Origin: Devosia litorisediminis
GTDB lineage: Bacteria > Pseudomonadota > Alphaproteobacteria > Rhizobiales > Devosiaceae
DNA length: 64,000 bases
NCBI RefSeq assembly: GCF_018334155.1
Contig: NZ_JAGXTP010000003.1
Location: 186,001-250,000 of the forward strand
Direction of reading: 5' to 3'
The notes beneath the pieces were generated by a model, which worked only from the letters and a program-made list of their open reading frames with translations, was not told where the DNA came from and did no database searches. A program made the position numbers and the translations under genes. This document shows, piece after piece, positions 9,027-16,590 of the stretch (position 1 is its first letter; every line of letters begins with the position of its first letter).

Positions 9027-9467
9027 ATGAAGGGTATTACGGGCTTTGGCCATCTGGCGATCAAGGTGAAGGACCTCGATAAGTCACTCGACTTCTGGGA
9101 GAAGCGCCTGGGTTTTCCCGAAATGCTGCGTCTCAAGCACGATAATGGCGAAACCTGGCTGGTGTATCTGCGCATCACCGATGATGTGTTTCTCGAAGTG
9201 TTTCCGGGCGCTGAAAATGATCGGGCACCGGGCTGGAACGCCAATGGCGCCAACCATCTGTGCCTGACCATCGACGATCTTGATGCCACGGTGGCGCGCA
9301 TTCAGGATGCCGGCATCGCGCTGACGTCCCAGATTCAGATGGGACTAGACGGCAATCGGCAGGCCTGGATTGAAGATCCCGATGGTAATCGGATCGAGCT
9401 TATGGAAATGAACCCCGATTGCCTGCAACTTCAGGCCATTGCGCGGCTCCATGCCGAAGGCCGATAA
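9027..9467 (+). CDS. VOC-family (glyoxalase-like) protein
   Basis: This 146-residue protein starts MKGITGFGHLAIKVKDLD. The ATG at 9027 is supported by AAGGAGG five nt upstream; a longer upstream frame exists but lacks such a site. The two-module VOC fold is visible, with candidate metal ligands His in FGHLAI, His in GANHLCLTIDD and Glu in IELMEMNPD. Its reaction is unknown. It lies downstream of a candidate LacI operator and 65 bp ahead of the regulator gene, so it is probably co-regulated with the sugar locus. Confidence 0.87.
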   Translation: MKGITGFGHLAIKVKDLDKSLDFWEKRLGFPEMLRLKHDNGETWLVYLRITDDVFLEVFPGAENDRAPGWNANGANHLCLTIDDLDATVARIQDAGIALTSQIQMGLDGNRQAWIEDPDGNRIELMEMNPDCLQLQAIARLHAEGR

Positions 9468-9532
9468 CGGTCAAACGAAACCAGGTGGTGCCGCCCTCGC
9501 GCCGGCATCACCCCAGCGGTGAACGGGACAAG

Positions 9533-10552
9533 ATGGGCAAGGGCACAGTTCGGCTAAAGGACATTGCCGACCGAACCGGTTTTTCAACGAACACGGTGTC
9601 CCTGGCGCTGCGCGACAGCCCGCGCATCCCGGCCGAGACACGTGAGCTGATCCGGCAGGCTGCCGCCAGCCTGAACTACCTGCCCAATTTCATCGCCAAA
9701 TCACTGGTCAGCCGCGAAACCAAGACCATCGGTCTGGTGCTCACCGATATCACCAATCCCACCCTGACCCATACTGCCCAGGCGATCGAACTGGCCCTGG
9801 CCGAGCGGGGCTATGCCACCCTGTTTGCCACCTCCAACAACAAACTGTCGGAGGAAAAAAAGGTGCTCGAACTGGTGCGCTCGCGCCAGGTCGACGGCAT
9901 ATTGATCTATCCCACCAGCCATCGCCAGATCGACCATATCCGCGCCCTGCGTCTGGCCAATTACCCCGTGGTGATGCTGGTCGGCGATCCCGATTCAGGG
10001 CTCGATGCGGTCTGCGTTGATGAATCGCGCGGCGCCTATAAGGCCACCAAGCATCTGATCGATATTGGTCACAAGCGGATCGGGCTGATTGATGGTGCCA
10101 ACCCGCTGGGCAACCGCGAAAAGCGCCAGGGCTATGTCGAAGCGCTCAATGAAGCGGGCCTGGAATTTGATCCCGCGCTGGCCGTTGATCCGCGCGGCCA
10201 TTCGGTGATCCGCGGCTATCTGGCCATGGAAGCGCTGATGGCCACGCCCGCCCAGCCCACCGCCGTATTCTCCGCCAATGACTCACTGGCGCTGGGCGCC
10301 CTGCGCTGGTGCATCAAGCACAAGCTCACCGTGCCCGACGACATGGCCATTATCGGCTTTGACAATATCGAATTTGCCGAACACGCCGTGGTGCCGCTCT
10401 CCAGCGTCAATTATCCGGTCGATATTGTCACCGAACTGGCCGTCGAGCGCCTGATGTCGCTGATCACCGCCGGCGACGAGCTTCCCACGCCCCGCGTCAC
10501 CCAGATCGACCCCGAAGTCATCGTCCGCGACAGCACCCTCACCAAGGGCTGA
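9533..10552 (+). CDS. LacI-family transcriptional regulator
   Basis: This 339-residue repressor-type regulator has an N-terminal helix-turn-helix (VRLKDIADRTGFSTNTVSLALR, residues 6-27) and hinge helix, then a periplasmic-binding-protein-like ligand domain from about residue 60 (TKTIGLVLTDITNP, VFSANDSLALGA, DDMAIIGFDN). The ATG at 9533 is chosen because the DNA-binding domain begins directly after it; a longer frame adds an unrelated leader. It is the likely local regulator of the importer operon and the divergent genes. It is the last gene before the genomic island. Confidence 0.93.
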   Translation: MGKGTVRLKDIADRTGFSTNTVSLALRDSPRIPAETRELIRQAAASLNYLPNFIAKSLVSRETKTIGLVLTDITNPTLTHTAQAIELALAERGYATLFATSNNKLSEEKKVLELVRSRQVDGILIYPTSHRQIDHIRALRLANYPVVMLVGDPDSGLDAVCVDESRGAYKATKHLIDIGHKRIGLIDGANPLGNREKRQGYVEALNEAGLEFDPALAVDPRGHSVIRGYLAMEALMATPAQPTAVFSANDSLALGALRWCIKHKLTVPDDMAIIGFDNIEFAEHAVVPLSSVNYPVDIVTELAVERLMSLITAGDELPTPRVTQIDPEVIVRDSTLTKG

Positions 10553-10636
10553 CCCTGCGGGACGGATCATTCAGCGCAAACCGTCCCAACCAGGCAAACC
10601 GGGCCTGGCGAACGATCGATGGCCATAGGGAAGAAG

Positions 10637-10650
10637 TGGCGGAGAGAGAG
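10637..10650. repeat. Left attachment-site direct repeat (attL/attR-type)
   Basis: TGGCGGAGAGAGAG matches exactly the 14 bases at 30401-30414, the 3' end of tRNA-Ser including CCA. Identity stops on both sides of these 14 bases. The copy also forms the left arm and spacer of an inverted repeat (TGGCGGA at 10637-10643, TCCGCCA at 10651-10657). Confidence 0.8.
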
Positions 10651-10778
10651 TCCGCCATACTGATGTTCTTGAATGTCTATAATTATGCGCGTTAATGCCG
10701 CATTCCCTTGACTTTTGTGTGTTCCAGAAGCTGTATTGTTCTCAGTTGTACTTCATAATCTCCGGCTATCTCCAACCT

Positions 10779-10801
10779 GAAGTGCACACGGAAGTGCACA
10801 C
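10779..10801 (+). repeat. Tandem GAAGTGCACAC repeat, candidate integrase arm site
   Basis: GAAGTGCACAC occurs at 10779-10789 and again at 10791-10801, a 12-nt period, immediately upstream of the integrase start codon. A matching tandem pair lies at 30324-30345, inside the other island end and in the same orientation. P4-type integrases bind short arm sites through their N-terminal domain, so these are good candidates. The position would also allow autoregulation of the integrase. Confidence 0.55.
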
Positions 10802-10802
10802 C

Positions 10803-11975
10803 ATGGCAAGAGCTCTCAACAAAATCTCGGATACCTTTGCAAAATCTGCACTGGAGCCAGGGCGTTATAGTGACGGCGGTGGGCTGTATCTCAACGTCAA
10901 GCCTGGCGGTGCGAAGAGCTGGATCTTCATGTTCGCTAGAGGCGGAAAGAGGCAGGCGGTAGGGCTGGGCCCCTACCCAGCGGTTCGTCTGGCATCGGCG
11001 CGCATCAAAGCTGTCGACCTGCGCTCGGCTATTGCTGAAGGGTCTGATCCAAAGGCATTGCGGACGCCGCAGAGGGAACTCAATTTTTCTGAATGCGCGG
11101 ACGAATTTTTGGCGTCAATGGAGCCCCAATGGCGCAACGCCAAGCATCGCGCACAATGGCGAATGACACTCGGCGATGCCTACTGCGCGGCCATCCTAGG
11201 TAAGCGCGTTTCGCATATAAAAACCGAGGACGTTCTCACGGTGCTCAAGCCCATATGGATGACAAAGCCAGAGACGGCCTCGCGCATCAGAGGACGCATC
11301 GAACGCGTGCTCGACTTCGCCAAAGCGCGAGGTTGGCGAACTGGAGAGAACCCTGCCCTCTGGCGTGGTCATTTGAAGAGCATTCTGCCACCGCGACAAA
11401 AGCTTAGCCGAGGGCACCACGCAGCGATGGACTACAGGGAGGTCCCTGCGCTCGTCGAACGGCTGCAGCATTCGGACGCGATGGCTGCAAGAGCATTGGA
11501 ATTCTTGATCTACTGCGCTGCTCGATCAGGAGAGGTCCTTGGGGCGCGGTGGGAGGAGTTCGACCTTGAGGCAAGCACCTGGAAAATTCCCGCAGAGCGG
11601 ATGAAGGCCGGCAGGCCGCATCGGGTCCCTCTATCGCAGCAGGCACGAAATCTCATAGAGGGTCTTGTCCGTACGAAGACATCGGAGTTCGTTTTTGCCG
11701 GCCAAAAGGCAGGCCGTCCCTTGTCGGCGATGGCGATGGAGATGTTGCTGCGCCGGCTTCGGGTCTCCAACGTCACCGTGCACGGGTTCCGGTCCTCATT
11801 CCGCGATTGGGCCGGCGAGGAAACGGCACACGCTCGCGAGACCGCTGAAGCCGCACTTGCCCACGTCGTTGGTGATGCGACCGAGCGAGCCTATCGGCGT
11901 GCGGACGCACTGGAGAAAAGACGACTCTTGATGCAGGAATGGGCCGAATACCTGGGCGATGGGGTCAAGAAATGA
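10803..11975 (+). CDS. int: P4-type tyrosine site-specific integrase
   Basis: This 390-residue integrase catalyses island integration and excision. The N-terminal about 90 residues form the arm-binding domain (formerly DUF4102; YSDGGGLYLNV and GLGPYPAVRLASAR). A SAM-like core-binding domain follows, then the catalytic domain with R241 (ARSGEVL), H327 and R330 (HGFRSSF), H354 and the nucleophile Y364 (ERAYRR). All residues needed for recombination are present. The ATG at 10803 gives the family-typical N-terminus; an upstream frame extension would translate the tandem repeat. It starts 153 bp inside the left attachment repeat and its stop overlaps the next ATG. Confidence 0.93.
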   Translation: MARALNKISDTFAKSALEPGRYSDGGGLYLNVKPGGAKSWIFMFARGGKRQAVGLGPYPAVRLASARIKAVDLRSAIAEGSDPKALRTPQRELNFSECADEFLASMEPQWRNAKHRAQWRMTLGDAYCAAILGKRVSHIKTEDVLTVLKPIWMTKPETASRIRGRIERVLDFAKARGWRTGENPALWRGHLKSILPPRQKLSRGHHAAMDYREVPALVERLQHSDAMAARALEFLIYCAARSGEVLGARWEEFDLEASTWKIPAERMKAGRPHRVPLSQQARNLIEGLVRTKTSEFVFAGQKAGRPLSAMAMEMLLRRLRVSNVTVHGFRSSFRDWAGEETAHARETAEAALAHVVGDATERAYRRADALEKRRLLMQEWAEYLGDGVKK

Positions 11976-12583
11976 CCCGAAAGCAAGACACAGAAAAGAA
12001 ACCCATCAAATTCTCACCGCAGAATCGAAAGAACAGGCCAACACCCCCTCTTCCAATGGTCGATCCAGCCGATAATCCGATGGCGCCAGGCATTATGCAT
12101 CCTGAATATAAGAGGGATCTTCGACTTCTCGATCGGGTACTTCCTGAACCCATATCTCAGACCGTTAGAAAAAAGCTGCCGACAGCGCTTCGAACCGTTG
12201 CGATTGCCTATGGCGTCGATACCAGCAGCACCCATTGGATAGCGGAGACACTATTCCATTTAGCCATTGAAAACCCGATCCTAGGCATCACAGAGAGGAA
12301 CCGTGGCTACCAGCACGGCCACCCTTTTGAGGTAGCTGACGATCGCAACTGGTTAAGGTTTGTTTTTCGGGAAAAGGCCGCAGTGGAACTGGATTTGAGG
12401 AAAACGATCAGTATCCGTGAGCTCGCGGCAAAAATTACAATTCTAGAGAATTTGGCAGGTGGAAAGAAGTTCAACGAAATTGATACGACCTCCCAAGAAT
12501 TTGCAGACAACAGGCGCCGCATCTACGAAAGAATTCTTGGACTGCGGAAGGCTTACCCTGACATTGCTCGCATACCGTTCTAG
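11972..12583 (+). CDS. Hypothetical protein of the integrase operon
   Basis: This protein of about 203 residues starts MTRKQDTEKKPIKF; its ATG overlaps the integrase stop codon (ATGA), implying coupled translation. The N-terminal 40 residues are basic and Pro-rich (probably disordered). The remainder is probably alpha-helical, with segments such as VRKKLPTALRTVAIAYG and RRRIYERILGLRKAYPDI. No catalytic motif is visible and I do not recognise the family. Codon use is richer in A/T than that of the chromosomal genes. Confidence 0.65.
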   Translation: MTRKQDTEKKPIKFSPQNRKNRPTPPLPMVDPADNPMAPGIMHPEYKRDLRLLDRVLPEPISQTVRKKLPTALRTVAIAYGVDTSSTHWIAETLFHLAIENPILGITERNRGYQHGHPFEVADDRNWLRFVFREKAAVELDLRKTISIRELAAKITILENLAGGKKFNEIDTTSQEFADNRRRIYERILGLRKAYPDIARIPF

Positions 12584-12664
12584 TCCGAATTAGAGCGGTA
12601 CATACCGGAACGAGCAGCGGCGTTAATCAAGGACTGTCTGAAACCTTCAAGGAAAGGGATAGTC

Positions 12665-12868
12665 ATGAGCGCACTGAACGTTCCATGGGCACCCAGCTCA
12701 CTTACCATCATGCAAGCTGCACGGTACTCGGGCCTGTCACGATCATATTTCTACAAGCTCTTTAATGCGGGCCTGCTGCCGCGTTTGAAGGCGGGTAAGC
12801 GTGTTCTGATCCTTCGTGCCGACCTCGACGCCTACCTTGAATCGATCAAGGAGGTTCACAAGCCATGA
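12665..12868 (+). CDS. AlpA/excisionase-like helix-turn-helix protein
   Basis: This 67-residue protein fits the helix-turn-helix type 17 (excisionase/AlpA-like) fold. LTIMQAARYSGLSRSYFYKL holds the recognition helices, followed by the wing GLLPRLKAGKRVLILRADLDAYL. Such proteins act as excisionases or as activators of integrase in satellites and islands. It lies 81 bp downstream of the hypothetical gene. GGAAAGG upstream is a plausible ribosome binding site. Confidence 0.8.
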   Translation: MSALNVPWAPSSLTIMQAARYSGLSRSYFYKLFNAGLLPRLKAGKRVLILRADLDAYLESIKEVHKP

Positions 12869-12984
12869 TGAGCCAGATCAAAAATATCTCCGCAGCTCAG
12901 AGCCCGCAAATTCTCAAGTTTATGGTGCTCCAAAGCTATGGCCGTACTCGGTTGCTTCACACTGTTCGGGAGGCAACGACTTAG
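12865..12984 (+). CDS. Small hypothetical ORF (39 codons)
   Basis: A 39-codon frame starts at the ATG overlapping the stop of the HTH gene (ATGA). GGAGG lies 10 nt upstream, inside that gene. The product (MMSQIKNISAAQ... ending REATT) has no recognised domain. Translational coupling makes expression plausible, but short length and lack of similarity leave it uncertain. Confidence 0.35.
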   Translation: MMSQIKNISAAQSPQILKFMVLQSYGRTRLLHTVREATT

Positions 12985-13001
12985 ATGAAAACGAAAAAGA
13001 A

Positions 13002-13030
13002 GGGCTCCGTAGTTTGCACCTACGGAGCCC
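13002..13030. other. Perfect 11-bp hairpin, terminator-like on the minus strand
   Basis: GGGCTCCGTAG (13002-13012) and CTACGGAGCCC (13020-13030) are exact complements around a 7-nt loop. On the minus strand the stem is followed by a T-rich tract, as in a rho-independent terminator. On the plus strand there is no T-run, so there it may act as a structured leader between the HTH genes and the replication-like gene. Confidence 0.55.
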
Positions 13031-13183
13031 GGATCAGCACAGCTTGTGACAGCACACGCCTACCCGCCATGATAGTCCGCCTTAAGCGCCTCTGCAAGAA
13101 AACGTGGAGCCGTGGGCATCTCTGTTGGAACCGGGCCGCTCTTGTCAGCGAAGGGCTCGCTGACGCGACGGGAGGTACTGACA

Positions 13184-13867
13184 ATGGCTAGTTTCACGTT
13201 CAACTGGAACCAGTGCATCCGGGAGTCTAGCCTCGAAAGCACGACGCGCTTCGTCTTGTTCACCCTGGCAACCTACATGGACGGTAAGGGGTACGCGTTT
13301 CCCGGTCAGGAAGAACTGGCAAAGGCGAGCGGACTGAGCCCGCGTAGCGTTGGCACGCACCTTCGGCGCGCGGCCAAGGCAGGCTGGATTTTAGTCAAGC
13401 AGACCCAGCGCCGTGGCAAGAAATGGACCAACAACACCTATCAGGCGACCATTCCCTCGACGCTGAAGCGTGAGGCACCTGAAGACAACGCCGTGGTCGC
13501 GGACGGGAATCTGATGCGCGATGGGGAGGCAACTGGCAGCACGGTCGTGCGGAACCAGATTCCGACTAACACTCCAAATAACACTCCAATGAACAACGGA
13601 GTGGAGGCCGACCATTCGGTGGAAGATGCGTTTGAGGTGCTGTGGATTACCTTCCCACGCAATCCTGCAAGCAATAAGCGGGCTGCACTCCTCGAGTGGA
13701 AGAAGCTGACCCCGGTGCAGCGTGACCGCTGTTTGATCGGGGCAGCAAACCACGCGCTCAGTGTCGACGGTCGGCAACCGTTTTCGTCGGGAACTAACGG
13801 CGCGTTGAAGTTCGTAAGCCACCTCTCCACCTGGTTGCGAGACTGCAAGTGGGAGAGCCAGCAATGA
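13184..13867 (+). CDS. Helix-turn-helix replication-initiator-like protein
   Basis: This protein of about 227 residues has an N-terminal winged HTH of the type found in phage and plasmid replication proteins. FTFNWNQCIRESSLES leads into AFPGQEELAKASGLSPRSVG and THLRRAAKAGWI. A hydrophilic linker follows. The C-terminal segment (AFEVLWITFPRNPASNKRAAL onward) resembles the C-terminal part of phage replication proteins. The ATG at 13184 is supported by GGAGG 8 nt upstream. It suggests that the island backbone derives from a phage-like or satellite element. The function is inferred from fold resemblance. Confidence 0.6.
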   Translation: MASFTFNWNQCIRESSLESTTRFVLFTLATYMDGKGYAFPGQEELAKASGLSPRSVGTHLRRAAKAGWILVKQTQRRGKKWTNNTYQATIPSTLKREAPEDNAVVADGNLMRDGEATGSTVVRNQIPTNTPNNTPMNNGVEADHSVEDAFEVLWITFPRNPASNKRAALLEWKKLTPVQRDRCLIGAANHALSVDGRQPFSSGTNGALKFVSHLSTWLRDCKWESQQ

Positions 13868-14346
13868 CGAAGCTCGAACGCATGCAACTGTGCTTCTTCG
13901 GTCCAGTCTACGCTGCGTCTGGCAATGATTTTCCAGACGCTGTGAAACGGTCGCTGGCGGACGAGCACGGTAACCTGGAGGTTCCATCGCTCCATGCCGC
14001 TGCAGGCTCTGTACTTCTCATTCCAAAGCCAACCTTTGTTGACTGCGTTGTGGCTTGCAAGAGGGAGGCCGAAAAGGAGCGCGCCCGGCGTGCGGCTCAA
14101 ACGTTTTCGGACGTATTGTCCAACTTTCCAGGTGAACCCATAACCATTCTACGCGGGCTGCCAGAATGGGATTGGTGGATAGAGTTCTTCAAAAGAACTG
14201 GGCTCAAATTCTGCCTACAAGAGATGCTCAACAAAGGATCGTGGACAGTGCCATGCCTCGATCCAATGGACGTTATTCGCTACTGCTCAAGCATTGGTCT
14301 GAAGATTGGCGCCGGAATTTCTTCCATCAGTCAACGATCAGCATAG
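13864..14346 (+). CDS. Hypothetical protein
   Basis: The ATG overlaps the stop of the preceding replication-like gene (ATGA), giving a protein of about 160 residues starting MTKLERMQLCFFGP. The middle is a charged helix (CKREAEKERARRAAQTF) and the C-terminal half contains WDWWIEFFKRTGLKF. No domain is recognised. The tight coupling suggests it works with, or is regulated like, the preceding gene. Confidence 0.55.
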   Translation: MTKLERMQLCFFGPVYAASGNDFPDAVKRSLADEHGNLEVPSLHAAAGSVLLIPKPTFVDCVVACKREAEKERARRAAQTFSDVLSNFPGEPITILRGLPEWDWWIEFFKRTGLKFCLQEMLNKGSWTVPCLDPMDVIRYCSSIGLKIGAGISSISQRSA

Positions 14347-14626
14347 ACCTCGGCCAGCGCGAGTTTTCTTCGACCGTGAATGACTAGATACAGATTTGTC
14401 GGCGGGCCTTTGAAACGTGTTTTGGGCAACGGCCCTCCAACCACATCCATGGGGTATTAGAGACAACGTGACAAAACCCCACTCTGAAAAATATAATTGC
14501 AGATCGCAGCCCACAAAAGGAGCCCAATTACCGGTGACCCATCACGCCATATCCGGCTTTCGGCAATGCCCATTTTTGGCGTCACGGCACCCCAGCAAAC
14601 GGCTGATGTGCGGCGAGTGTATAGCC

Positions 14627-14878
14627 ATGCGCTGCAAACTCATGGAGGAGTTGGGCTTGGGCGAGGATGGACGCCCTGTTCCCTTCTTGCAAAGATCTGT
14701 CTGTTGTGCCCGGACACGTGCCGGTGCCCAGTGTAGGAATAGGGTCGTACCAGGCAAGCGGCGCTGCCGGTTTCACGGCGGGCTTTCGACAGGTCCCAAA
14801 ACACATGCTGGCCGAAAAAGGATCGCGGACGCCCAAACGCAGCGGTGGGCGCTGTACCGTGCAGAAAAGAAGAAATGA
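14627..14878 (+). CDS. Small HGG-STGPKT motif protein
   Basis: The C-terminal half carries four cysteines and a His around CCARTRAGAQCRNRV and CRFHGGLSTGPKT, then RIADAQTQRWALYR. This pattern is common in small phage and mobile-element proteins and probably binds zinc. The start is uncertain: the frame is open back to a GTG at 14417, and an ATG at 14606 is also possible. No start has a strong ribosome binding site. It stands alone between the replication-like block and the restriction operon. Function unknown. Confidence 0.5.
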   Translation: MRCKLMEELGLGEDGRPVPFLQRSVCCARTRAGAQCRNRVVPGKRRCRFHGGLSTGPKTHAGRKRIADAQTQRWALYRAEKKK

Positions 14879-15141
14879 CTAATGGCTGCAGCTGGGGGGG
14901 GTGAAACCGCCACATAGCAGACGACCCACTATCGGGTCGGCACAACGTCGAAAAAGCCAGTGCCCTATGTTCCCCATCTGCAATGTGAACGAGACTCCAT
15001 GGCCGCCTGTCCAACGGATCGGCAACAGCCATTTCTCGTATGTCCTGGACAGCTATGCGATAGCCGTCCTCCACCTGCTTGCCTATCGCCTTCGACCCGC
15101 ATCATAGTGCGCGCCATAGCTGCCAACTGATTTGAGTGAGC
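14879..15141. other. Intergenic region upstream of the type I restriction operon
   Basis: About 260 bases separate the small HGG-motif gene from hsdM. I see no gene or RNA here. The operon promoter should lie here, but no clear -35/-10 pair or strong ribosome binding site stands out. Confidence 0.3.
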
Positions 15142-16590
15142 ATGTACGAGAACGCCTTCAACAGCATTGAAAAAGACCTTCGCGCCGAAGAAGGCATTGG
15201 CAATGAGCTTGATTATGTCGAGCAGATCTCGTGGGTACTGTTTCTCAAATATTTGCACGATCTGGAATCGGATCGCCGCGACCAGGCGGCGCTGGAAGGC
15301 AAGAGCTACTCGCCGATCATCGAGGGTGAGTACACCTGGGACCAGTGGGCGGCGCCGAAACAGGATGGGGCCTTCGACCACAATGCGGCGCTGATCGGCG
15401 ACGATCTGATTACCTTTGTTGACCAGAAGCTGTTCCCCTATCTCGGTAGCTTCCGCCAGTCGGCCACCGGGCCGCAGACGATCAATTACAAGATCGGCGA
15501 GGTGTTCACCGAGCTGCGCAACAAATTCCGCTCGGGCTATATCCTGCGCGATGTGCTGGAGCTGGTTGACGGTCTGAGCTTCAACACCCAGGCCGAACGC
15601 CACGAACTCTCCCAGCTCTACGAAACCCGCATCCGTCGCATGGGCAATGCCGGCCGCAATGGCGGCGAGTATTATACGCCCCGCCCGCTGATCCGCGCCA
15701 TGATCGCAGTAACCGACCCCAAGGTGGGCGAGACCGTCTATGACGGCGCTGTCGGCTCGGCCGGCTTCCTCTGCGAAGCCTATGATCATATGCGAAGCGA
15801 CGATCTCAGCGCCTCCGACTACGAGACGCTGCAGAAGCGCACCTTCTATGGCCAGGAAAAGAAGTCGCTCGCCTACATTATCGGGATCATGAACATGGTC
15901 CTGCACGGCATCGAGGCGCCCAATATCGTCCACACCAACTCGCTGAATGAGAACGTGATGGATATCCAGGAAAAGGACCGCCACGACATCATCCTCGCCA
16001 ATCCGCCCTTTGGCGGTGGCGAGCGGCGCGAGGTACAGCAGAACTTCCCCATTCGCACCGGCGAGACGGCCTATCTGTTCCTGCAGCATTTCATCCGCAA
16101 GCTGCGCGCCGGCGGCCGCGCAGCGGTGGTGATCAAGAACACCTTTCTGAGCAATACCGACAATGCCAGCGTGGCCTTGCGCAAGGAATTGCTGGAGGCC
16201 TGCACTCTGCACACAATCTTGGATCTGCCCGGCGGCACCTTCCAAGGGGCAGGGGTGAAGACGGTAGTCCTGTTCTTCGAAAAGGGCGCGCCGACCCGCG
16301 ACATCTGGTTTTACCAGCTCGATCCGGGTCGCAACATGGGCAAGACCAATCCGCTCAACGATGATGATCTGGCGGAGTTCGTGGCGCTGCAGCGCACCCG
16401 CCCCAATGGGCACAAGAGCTGGATCATCAACCGCGCTGACCTGGACCAGGAGACGTTTGATCTCCCGGTGAAAAACCCCAATGCGCCACAAGCGATGGCG
16501 CTACGCAGCCCGGAAGAGATCATCGCCGACATGCTGGCGCGCGATGTCGAGACGGCGGATATTCTGGAGAGCATCCGGGGGATGCTGTGA
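15142..16590 (+). CDS. hsdM: Type I restriction-modification system methyltransferase subunit
   Basis: This protein of about 482 residues methylates adenine at N6 within the type I target and, with HsdS, forms the modification enzyme. It has an N-terminal helical HsdM domain (MYENAFNSIEKDLRAEEGIG, then QISWVLFLKYLHDLE). The methyltransferase domain carries SAM motif I as VYDGAVGSAGFLCEA (usually DPACGTGGF) and catalytic motif IV as ILANPPFGGG. The start is ATG 15142 or GTG 15136, two codons apart. The stop overlaps the hsdS start, so the two are coupled. Confidence 0.93.
   Translation: MYENAFNSIEKDLRAEEGIGNELDYVEQISWVLFLKYLHDLESDRRDQAALEGKSYSPIIEGEYTWDQWAAPKQDGAFDHNAALIGDDLITFVDQKLFPYLGSFRQSATGPQTINYKIGEVFTELRNKFRSGYILRDVLELVDGLSFNTQAERHELSQLYETRIRRMGNAGRNGGEYYTPRPLIRAMIAVTDPKVGETVYDGAVGSAGFLCEAYDHMRSDDLSASDYETLQKRTFYGQEKKSLAYIIGIMNMVLHGIEAPNIVHTNSLNENVMDIQEKDRHDIILANPPFGGGERREVQQNFPIRTGETAYLFLQHFIRKLRAGGRAAVVIKNTFLSNTDNASVALRKELLEACTLHTILDLPGGTFQGAGVKTVVLFFEKGAPTRDIWFYQLDPGRNMGKTNPLNDDDLAEFVALQRTRPNGHKSWIINRADLDQETFDLPVKNPNAPQAMALRSPEEIIADMLARDVETADILESIRGML

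Noticed and set aside
10559..10609. Two small hairpins after the LacI gene
   Set aside because: Stems of 6-7 bp without T-runs; not enough to call a terminator.
14965..16491. 508-codon minus-strand open frame
   Set aside because: It mirrors hsdM, which has intact methyltransferase motifs. The antisense product has no recognisable domain.
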